Shown here piece by piece: positions 1 through 5,552 of a stretch of DNA of 10,430 bases. Origin of the DNA: Verrucomicrobiota bacterium (GTDB lineage Bacteria; Verrucomicrobiota; Verrucomicrobiia; Limisphaerales; DSYF01); contig JALOTU010000040.1 of assembly GCA_025457725.1 (NCBI GenBank), positions 1-10,430 on the forward strand, given 5' to 3'. A program made the position numbers and the translations under genes. The notes beneath the pieces are model-generated. The model was not told where the DNA came from. It was given only the letters and a program-made list of their open reading frames with translations, and ran no database searches. Each line of letters begins with the position of its first letter. Position 1 is the stretch's first letter.

Positions 1-1056
1 GGCCAGGCCGATCGCGGTATCCTGGGCGACCCCGCTTTCCTTGGCGATTTGGACCAACTGGCGGATGCTCTCGTGGTTGGAGTGGAGGAGGCGCCACTGT
101 TGCTCCGCTTCATCCAGCTGCCTCGAGGTTTCCGCCATGAGTTTGGCGACGGACACCCTGACTTGTGCCAGCTCCTTGTTGGTTTCTGCCAGTGCCGTGA
201 CCGTGGGGAGATTGAGCGCGTCGGCCCTTTGTTGAGCGCGTTCGGCCTCCAGCGCCGCGCGGGCGGATTCCTGTTGGCGCCCCCGGTTGAGGGCATCCTT
301 GACCCGGGTCAACTGCTTGTCCAGGAAGGCCACCTTGCGGCGCGCCAAGGCTTGCTGGGCGGTGACCAGGTCTGTGGTCGCCTCAAAGCTTGCGAGTTCG
401 AGGTTGAGGTTGCGGACAGTTTGAAGGTTCAGTTCCGTTTGCAGTGCGCGCCGAATCGCAAGGGCTTGTTTGAGTGGTTCCGCATCCGGCGAGTCGACGC
501 CTTGCTCGGGAGCGTCATCGAGTTCGCCGCTGTCCCGACGGGAATCGGCCAGCAGGCCGGCAATCTTGATCCGACGGTCGGCCCGCCGTTTCGGCTCCAA
601 ATCCAGCCGGTCCAGTTCGGCCCGGGCAACGGCAAGGTCCGCCTCAATCTCCGCGGCTTTCTGCTTGATCACACTAACGGAGGCGTCCGGGGGAAGATCA
701 ATCCCGGCTTCCGAGACCCGTTCCTTCAGACGAAGGTTCAGCTCAACCAACCGGTTGGAGGCGGACTGCGTCGTGGCCAAGAATGCCTGGCGCTCCGAGT
801 CGAGCCGGATCAGGTCGCCGCGGAGCGCCAGGCATTGCTGTCCGACCTTGAGCAACTCCTGGACTTCAGCGGCGGCGAGACCGGTTTGGTTGCTGTAGGT
901 GGCGAGGCGTCCCTCGAGGTAGCCGGGCTGAAGCAGGTTTGTAATCCCTGGGTGGAGTGACGCGGTGTCCACCGCTTCCCGGGCGGCGATGGGGTGGGTG
1001 GCGACAAGCAGCCAGACCGCAGTTGCGAGTAGCATTGGCGCCGGAGGAATCCGCAT
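1..1056 (-). CDS. MscK/KefA-type mechanosensitive channel, N-terminal part (partial)
   Basis: The minus frame is open from the ATG at 1056 to the left edge, giving 352 codons with no stop; the C-terminus is outside the window. Residues 1-25 form a signal peptide: a hydrophobic MLLATAVWLLVA core, then an A-A-R-type cleavage region. About residues 45-345 are almost all helical coiled coil rich in Leu, Ala, Gln, Glu and Arg. The pattern resembles the periplasmic MscS_porin region of E. coli MscK, including a segment equivalent to its 'QTQPER' part (here LDLEPKRRADRR, about residue 150). In that family this region precedes membrane helices and an MscS pore that releases solutes on hypo-osmotic shock. 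Those parts cannot be seen here, so another large coiled-coil envelope protein remains possible. The start lacks a clear ribosome site, and Met8 is an alternative. It lies downstream of the permease gene in the same direction. Confidence 0.72.
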   Translation of the reverse strand, partial: MRIPPAPMLLATAVWLLVATHPIAAREAVDTASLHPGITNLLQPGYLEGRLATYSNQTGLAAAEVQELLKVGQQCLALRGDLIRLDSERQAFLATTQSASNRLVELNLRLKERVSEAGIDLPPDASVSVIKQKAAEIEADLAVARAELDRLDLEPKRRADRRIKIAGLLADSRRDSGELDDAPEQGVDSPDAEPLKQALAIRRALQTELNLQTVRNLNLELASFEATTDLVTAQQALARRKVAFLDKQLTRVKDALNRGRQQESARAALEAERAQQRADALNLPTVTALAETNKELAQVRVSVAKLMAETSRQLDEAEQQWRLLHSNHESIRQLVQIAKESGVAQDTAIGLA

Positions 1057-1144
1057 TGGGCAAAGACTAGCAAGACGGGAGGCAGATCAGCAATGTCTGA
1101 GAACTCTCACCCCAAGGTACACGCGGCTCAATCCGAGAGGGATC

Positions 1145-1162
1145 GCCGGCTTTCCCGCCGGC
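1145..1162. other. GC-rich inverted repeat in the permease-channel gap
   Basis: GCCGGC-TTTCCC-GCCGGC forms a 6-bp stem with a 6-base loop in the 203-base gap between the permease stop and the channel start. There is no T run on either side. It could be a weak transcript 3' end or an attenuating hairpin for the minus-strand transcript, but it is not a convincing intrinsic terminator. Confidence 0.3.
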
Positions 1163-1259
1163 AGATTGAACCCGCGCTGATGCCGCCCTGTCCCCAGGAT
1201 GGTTGAAAACCGGCGCCACCCTGAAAACACGGACTCATTGGATGTGTTCGCCCTGGCAC

Positions 1260-2570
1260 TCACCCTGGCACCGTGCGTCTGCCAAAGTCCGGTTCCAGCG
1301 GGATCCAGAAGCACACCGCGAAGCTGGGTAGTGTTGCCAGCATGATCCAGATGAAGAACGTCTTGTATCCCAGCCATTCCTGCACCGTGCCACTGATCAT
1401 GCCCGGCAGCATCATGCCCAGTGCCATGAAGCCGGTGCATATGGCGTAATGCGCCGTGGGATTGGGTCCGCGGGCAATGCGGATCATGTACATCAGGAAT
1501 GCCGTGAAACCGAACCCGTAACCAAACTGTTCCCAGGCCACCCCGATGCAGATCCAGGTCAGGGAAACCGGCTTCAGTAGGGCGAAGCTCACGTAGGCCA
1601 GGTTTGGAACGTTCATCAGCAGCGCCATTGGCCAGAGCCAGCGTTTCAGGCCGTGTCGCGACACCAGAATCCCTCCCAGCAGGCCGCCCACAGTCAACGC
1701 TGCAATTCCGACCGTCCCATACACGAATCCAACCTGTTCGGTGGTGAGACCCAGCCCCCCCCTCTCCCGGGCATCCATCAGAAAGGGGGCGGCGAGCTTG
1801 ACCAGTTGCGCCTCGGCAAATCGGTAGAAGAGCAGGAAGAGAAGCAGGGTAATGATTCGAGGCTTCTGAAAAAAGGAAACCAGGGTATTCAGAAAGCCTT
1901 CGATGAAGTGCTGTCCTGGACTTGCTCCCGCGGCTTGGTCTCCTTGGGGCCGGGGCAGAATCAATGCATGATAACTGCCTGCCGCGAGCAGACACAACCC
2001 CAGCGCACCCAGGGCCAGCTGCCATCCCAGTCGGACATTGCCGGTCTGTTCCTGAAGCCTGCCAGCCAGCATGACCAGCAATCCCTGGCCCGTGATGTTC
2101 GCCAGGCGGTAGAAGGTGCTGCGGATGCCGACGAAAAAGGACTGTTGCCGCTCATTGAGAGCCAGCATGTAGAACCCGTCGGCAGCCACATCGTGGGTGG
2201 CGGCACTGAACGCGGCCAACCAGAACAGCACCAGCGACCAGCGCAAGAACGCGTCACCGGGCAGCGACAGGGCTACGCCTGCAAACGCCGCGCCGAGGAC
2301 CAGTTGCAGCGTCCAGATCCAGAGTCGCCGCGTCCTGAACAACTCCACGACCGGGCTCCACAGGGGTTTGATCACCCATGGCAGGTAAAGCCAGCTGGTG
2401 TAGAGCGCGATCTGGGCGTTTGAAACGCCAAGATCTTTGTAGAGGATCACCGATACCGCCATGACCATCACGTAAGGCAACCCTTCCGCGAGATAGAGAG
2501 AGGGGACCCAGCACCAGGGGGTTGGGGGCTTCTTGGTGATGCCGGTCACGGTTCTGTGGCGGAACGCCAT
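1260..2570 (-). CDS. MFS permease, AmpG-like (PAT family)
   Basis: A 436-residue protein with about 12 hydrophobic membrane segments. The first segment has the AmpG-type 'YLAEGLPYV' pattern, then 'LYLPWVIKPLWSPVVE' leading into a basic cytoplasmic loop. 'SAATHDVAADGFYM' matches the conserved SAT.D...D motif of AmpG relatives. In Gram-negative bacteria AmpG imports anhydromuropeptides for cell-wall recycling; relatives like this one may carry other solutes, so the substrate is open. The frame stays open upstream to 2678, but those extra residues overlap a strong hairpin and are not membrane-like. I therefore choose the ATG at 2570 (MAFRHRTV), although no clear ribosome site precedes it. It is followed in the same direction by the mechanosensitive-channel gene after 203 bases, so co-transcription is possible but not shown. 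Confidence 0.85.
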   Translation of the reverse strand: MAFRHRTVTGITKKPPTPWCWVPSLYLAEGLPYVMVMAVSVILYKDLGVSNAQIALYTSWLYLPWVIKPLWSPVVELFRTRRLWIWTLQLVLGAAFAGVALSLPGDAFLRWSLVLFWLAAFSAATHDVAADGFYMLALNERQQSFFVGIRSTFYRLANITGQGLLVMLAGRLQEQTGNVRLGWQLALGALGLCLLAAGSYHALILPRPQGDQAAGASPGQHFIEGFLNTLVSFFQKPRIITLLLFLLFYRFAEAQLVKLAAPFLMDARERGGLGLTTEQVGFVYGTVGIAALTVGGLLGGILVSRHGLKRWLWPMALLMNVPNLAYVSFALLKPVSLTWICIGVAWEQFGYGFGFTAFLMYMIRIARGPNPTAHYAICTGFMALGMMLPGMISGTVQEWLGYKTFFIWIMLATLPSFAVCFWIPLEPDFGRRTVPG

Positions 2571-2624
2571 TTGATGTTCAGGCGCGCAACTGGAAATGCC
2601 GAAATGCGGAAGAGGGCCCCCGGA

Positions 2625-2657
2625 CTGAAAAGAAGGAGCGGCTGGCAGCCGCTCCTT
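2625..2657 (-). terminator. Intrinsic terminator, minus strand
   Basis: Positions 2633-2644 (AAGGAGCGGCTG) and 2646-2657 (CAGCCGCTCCTT) are a perfect 12-bp inverted repeat around one base; the real loop would be 3-5 bases. Read on the minus strand, the stem is followed by CTTTTC, a short U-rich tract, which fits Rho-independent termination of a leftward transcript arriving from about 2690-3090. There is no such tract on the plus side. It sits just upstream of the permease start, so it would isolate the permease from leftward read-through. Confidence 0.65.
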
Positions 2658-2802
2658 GCCGGATACCAAACCATACATCTCTTGATGCTCTCACTCATCG
2701 ACCGTGCAGTCCGGCGCCACCCGGTCGGTGCACTCATAAGCTACACCCTGAGGAATATGCTGCAAGCTGGGAGTGGTCCATGGAGGATCCGCTCGTGAAC
2801 AC

Positions 2803-3087
2803 CTAGTCGCGATCCCCCGACGGCTCCTCCTGGCAGGGCATGCGGACAAGTTCATGTGGTTGTGCGTGTTGCATTTGAGCCATCGCGCACCTTCGACCGG
2901 CTGTTTCAGCATCATGACGGTTCTCAAACGCAGCCTGAATGTAGCCGCACCAAGCGCTGATCAGGCATTGATCGTCCGGCTGTTCCCCGCACGAGCCCTT
3001 GCAGGAGTCACAAAGCGACTCCACATAGCCGGGCACACTGCGAAGGCCGCGAAGGAATCGCTGGGAATAGTCGTGATAATCATCCAT
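2803..3087 (-). CDS. Small cysteine-rich hypothetical protein
   Basis: I do not recognise this 94-residue protein. It begins MDDYHDYSQRFLRGL and has seven cysteines, five in a C-X2-C-X3-C-X7-C-X5-C cluster at residues 26-47. That spacing could hold zinc or an iron-sulfur cluster, or form disulfides; there is no signal peptide or membrane segment. Codon use looks coding, with third positions mostly G or C. The frame is open further upstream to 3333, but that part overlaps the rightward methyltransferase and looks non-coding, so ATG 3087 is preferred. After the stop, another frame continues with a coding-like tail ending at 2691, just before the terminator, so a frameshift or a different true end is possible. 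It is divergent from the methyltransferase at 3229. Confidence 0.4.
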   Translation of the reverse strand: MDDYHDYSQRFLRGLRSVPGYVESLCDSCKGSCGEQPDDQCLISAWCGYIQAAFENRHDAETAGRRCAMAQMQHAQPHELVRMPCQEEPSGDRD

Positions 3088-3215
3088 AAGCCGCCAACAT
3101 GATAATAAGTTCACAATGTTTCCGCGGATGCAAGGCTGAAGCGCAACCAGCAGCGATTGTCTTTTTCGTGGGATGAGCGAACATCCCTCAGCTATTCCTG
3201 TAATCTGTCTTTCAT

Positions 3216-3220
3216 AGGAG
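3216..3220 (+). promoter_or_regulatory. Ribosome binding site of the methyltransferase
   Basis: AGGAG lies 8 bases before the ATG at 3229 and only 2 bases before the in-frame ATG at 3223. The spacing therefore selects 3229 (MSDYAP) as the start. It is the clearest Shine-Dalgarno sequence I found in the window. Confidence 0.6.
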
Positions 3221-3228
3221 CAATGCCA

Positions 3229-3699
3229 ATGAGCGATTATGCACCCCGAACTGGTCTGGGTGGTTTTTGGGTGGTCGCACAATTTGTCCTGATGGTGGGG
3301 TGCGCGGTTCTTGGCTTGACGTGGGCAGACCAATGGGCCGGGTCCTGGCAGTGGGTTCCTGCAATCGTCGCTGCCGTGGGCGGTGCGGCGTTGGGTATTT
3401 CAGGAGTCCATGCATTGGGTCGAAATCGGACCGTCTTTCCTGAGCCTCGCCCTGGCAGCGTGTTGGTGCGGCATGGCGTCTATCGCCAGGTCAGGCACCC
3501 GCTCTATGCCAGTGTGATGCTTCTCGCGGTGGCCTGGGGACTCTGGTGCCGGAGCGTGCCCGCCATCATGGGGTCCGGAGTTTTGATGCTGTTTCTGGTC
3601 CTGAAAGCGCGCAACGAGGAAGCGCGTTTGCTGAGGCGCTTCCCCAGCTACGCAGCCTACCGGGCAGCCACGCGACGCTTCATTCCATGGATCATTTAG
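3229..3699 (+). CDS. Isoprenylcysteine carboxyl methyltransferase-like membrane protein
   Basis: A 156-residue integral membrane protein of the ICMT/PEMT superfamily. Hydrophobic helices lie at about residues 12-32, 42-63 and 92-125. The family signature follows in order: 'GVYRQVRHPLYAS' (83-95), the Arg-His-Pro-x-Tyr motif that helps bind S-adenosylmethionine, and the C-terminal 'KARNEEARLLRRFPSYAAY' (126-144), where Glu-Glu and the Tyr-x-x-Tyr element are typical. Bacterial members methylate small or lipid-like substrates in the membrane, but the substrate cannot be told from sequence. The length is normal for the short bacterial form. The start at 3229 is set by AGGAG 8 bases upstream, although the frame is open from 3157. 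It is followed on the same strand by the PocR-AraC regulator, about 107 bases after the stop at the longest; nothing ties the two functionally. Confidence 0.85.
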   Translation: MSDYAPRTGLGGFWVVAQFVLMVGCAVLGLTWADQWAGSWQWVPAIVAAVGGAALGISGVHALGRNRTVFPEPRPGSVLVRHGVYRQVRHPLYASVMLLAVAWGLWCRSVPAIMGSGVLMLFLVLKARNEEARLLRRFPSYAAYRAATRRFIPWII

Positions 3700-3806
3700 C
3701 GCGGCGGACGCGATCCCTTCATCCCGGCGAGGGGCCAATCCGTCTGGCGGTTGCCCAATAATAAGCTGTTTTACGCGGCCAATAACCCAGAAAGAGTCTG
3801 ATCTAA

Positions 3807-4889
3807 TTGTTTGACTCGCTTCTATCCCGCTCCTATTTTGTCTCCGTGGTGGCAACATCTGTCAGTCAAAATCGGTCCGCGACAGACCCTCGAGGGCGGT
3901 CGGGGAGCGGACTGAAAGCCCACAAAGCGGATTCGAATGCAGCGGTGGCTGGCAGGAATGGCCGGGGGGTCTTGATCAAGACTGGGCCGCAAAACGGGAC
4001 GATTGATGAGAGTGGCACCAAGGCTTTGGTTGAGGCCCTTGTCAATTCCAAGCTTTACCAGGATTACGAAAAGGCCTTTACCGAGGCGACGGGTTTGCCG
4101 GTGAGTCTGCGGCCGGTTGAGTCGTGGCAGCTTCCGATCCACGGGAAGCGCAACGAAAGCCCGTTCTGTGACATCCTTTCGGGCAAGAGCAAGGCCTGCG
4201 CGGTTTGCCTCTCCGTGCAGGAACAGCTTGCGGAGAAGGCTGCCGAAGCGCCCGCCACGGTGATCTGCCCGGTGGGATTATGCGACACCGCCATCCCTGT
4301 GAAGCTGGGGGACCGGCTTGTGGGATTTCTGCAAACCGGTCAAGTCTTTAGCAAGCCGCCCACGGAAATCCAATTCGAGAAAGCCAAACGGTTAGTCGAG
4401 CAGTGGGGAATCTGCGAGGACGAGGACAAACTGCGCAAGGCCTACTTCAGTACGCGGGTGGTGCCTCAAAAGCGTCATGAATCTGTTGTTCGCCTGCTGA
4501 GCATTTTTGCCCAGCATTTGTCTCTTCTGAGCAATCAACTGGTGCTCCAGCAGGAATCCAGCGAGCCGCCCATCATTCGTCGCGCAAAAGAATACATCCA
4601 ACAGCACCAAGCCGACGACATCTCGCTCGGGCAGGTGGCGCGCGCGGTCAATACCAGCACCTTTTACTTCTGCAAGATCTTCAAGAAGTACACGGGCATC
4701 AACTTCACCGACTATCTTTCCAGGGTGCGGATTGAGAAATCGAAGAACCTGCTGCTCAATCCCAACCTGCGAGTCAGCGAAATCGCCTTTGAAGTCGGGT
4801 TCCAATCGCTCACGCACTTCAATCGCGTCTTTAAGAAGATTCTCGGCCAGTCCCCCACGGAATACCGCGCTCAACTGTTGAGAAGCTGA
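3807..4889 (+). CDS. PocR-domain AraC family transcriptional regulator
   Basis: Two domains are visible. About residues 75-250 are a PocR sensor domain with the family's cysteine set (Cys121, Cys131, Cys134, Cys154, Cys159), the 'CPVGLCDTAIPV' core and 'GFLQTGQVF'. About residues 255-360 are a two-helix-turn-helix AraC DNA-binding domain ('ISLGQVARAV..TFYFCKIFKKYTGINF', then 'VSEIAFEVGFQSLTHF', ending SPTEYR). In Salmonella, PocR activates propanediol and cobalamin genes; the domain is thought to bind small organic ligands. The frame has no ATG at all and is preceded by TAA at 3804, so translation must begin at TTG or GTG. The longest start is TTG 3807; GTG 3846 or 3849, GTG 3945 and TTG 3972 (305 residues, just before the conserved part) are alternatives. 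The first 60 or so residues are low-complexity and may not be translated. It probably controls nearby genes, perhaps the acyl-CoA pair at 5553. Confidence 0.9.
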   Translation: MFDSLLSRSYFVSVVATSVSQNRSATDPRGRSGSGLKAHKADSNAAVAGRNGRGVLIKTGPQNGTIDESGTKALVEALVNSKLYQDYEKAFTEATGLPVSLRPVESWQLPIHGKRNESPFCDILSGKSKACAVCLSVQEQLAEKAAEAPATVICPVGLCDTAIPVKLGDRLVGFLQTGQVFSKPPTEIQFEKAKRLVEQWGICEDEDKLRKAYFSTRVVPQKRHESVVRLLSIFAQHLSLLSNQLVLQQESSEPPIIRRAKEYIQQHQADDISLGQVARAVNTSTFYFCKIFKKYTGINFTDYLSRVRIEKSKNLLLNPNLRVSEIAFEVGFQSLTHFNRVFKKILGQSPTEYRAQLLRS

Positions 4890-4953
4890 GTCCCGCTTGG
4901 GCCGACAGTCGTTATCGGGGCGCTGTCACGGTCTGCTGATCCAAGGGTCGGAG

Positions 4954-5172
4954 TCAGGCAACTTCCGCCCAGGCGTTGGCGCCATGGCTTGGACGGCTTA
5001 TCCGGCGTCCGGATCGCCGCGGAGTGTGGCGGGTCCGGCAAAGGCTCTCGCGCAGTGCGAGCTGGAGCGATCTGCGTTGGAGGGATTCGAGTTGCGTGTC
5101 CTCCAACAGGGCGGCCAACTCAACAACGTTGGGACGGACGGGGAGCGGCTGGACAATTTGTGAGGTTTGCAT
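4954..5172 (-). CDS. Possible small hypothetical protein
   Basis: A 72-residue minus-strand frame in an otherwise gene-poor stretch. Its first half (MQTSQIVQPLPVRPNVVELA, then a Leu- and Glu-rich amphipathic stretch) looks coding and helical; its second half is Arg-rich and less convincing. I recognise no family. There is no clear ribosome site before ATG 5172. A weak promoter-like pair lies upstream on the minus strand: TTGTTC at 5228-5223 and TAAACT at 5205-5200, 17 bases apart. It would be transcribed away from the acyl-CoA genes and toward the end of the regulator. The competing frames on both strands are of similar length, so this may be chance. Confidence 0.25.
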   Translation of the reverse strand: MQTSQIVQPLPVRPNVVELAALLEDTQLESLQRRSLQLALRESLCRTRHTPRRSGRRISRPSHGANAWAEVA

Positions 5173-5552
5173 GACGAGTTTTGCGGTTGAGTGGTGATCA
5201 GTTTACCCGCGCATCTTGCCCTGAACAATTGGTCCAGCAACGTCCCGGAAACCCAATTCGTCAAGCGATTGTGAACAACTTTTCATGGGGAAGGCATGCG
5301 GTGATTCGCGGATGCCACAGGGACCGGTGCAAGGTCGCAAGAAATGCCCAGCCTTGGCCAAAACACGGTAAGTCTGCCGTTGAGAATATTTTATTCTCTG
5401 CAGGCATGCGGCACCTGGAGGCTGGCTGACGGTGCGGTTTCAGGCGCCTGTTCCGCTTGCCGGTACCGTGGGGTTAGCGGTGGCTTTCGATCGGGGGTCC
5501 GGCGGGAGGGCAAGTAGATTCGACGAATGGCCGATGAGATTTTACCAGATCA
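5173..5552 (+). promoter_or_regulatory. Upstream region of the acyl-CoA operon
   Basis: About 380 bases without a convincing gene lie before the synthetase start. They contain an AT-rich palindrome at 5382-5398 and a 10-base direct repeat AGGCATGCGG at 5292-5301 and 5402-5411. I could not pick a clear sigma-70 or sigma-54 promoter. The region probably holds the operon promoter and regulator sites, possibly for the PocR-AraC protein encoded upstream. No ribosome site precedes the ATG at 5553. Confidence 0.4.
5382..5398. promoter_or_regulatory. AT-rich palindrome, candidate operator
   Basis: GAGAATA-TTT-TATTCTC is a perfect 7-bp inverted repeat with a 3-base centre, standing out in a GC-rich background. 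It lies 155 bases before the acyl-CoA synthetase start. This is a typical size for a dimeric repressor or activator site. As RNA it would be a weak AT-rich hairpin, so a DNA site is more likely. Which protein binds is unknown. Confidence 0.35.

Noticed and set aside
49..960. Long plus-strand frame of 303 codons
   Set aside because: It is the shadow of the minus-strand coiled-coil/MscK-type gene, which has a signal peptide and a family-like pattern. The plus translation is rich in Gly, Pro and Arg with no recognisable domain.
1087..2025. Minus-strand frame of 312 codons
   Set aside because: It overlaps the permease in another frame of the same strand. The permease frame has membrane helices and AmpG motifs; this one does not.
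1653..2423. Plus-strand frame of 256 codons
   Set aside because: Antisense to the permease, rich in Gln, Pro and Arg, with no family pattern.
2803..3333. Full 176-codon minus-strand frame covering the Cys-rich ORF
   Set aside because: Its first 82 codons overlap the methyltransferase on the opposite strand and look non-coding. Only the part from ATG 3087 is kept.
4904..4927. GACAG...CTGTC inverted repeat after the PocR-AraC stop
   Set aside because: Only a 5-bp stem with a 14-base loop and no T run, so it is not a credible terminator.
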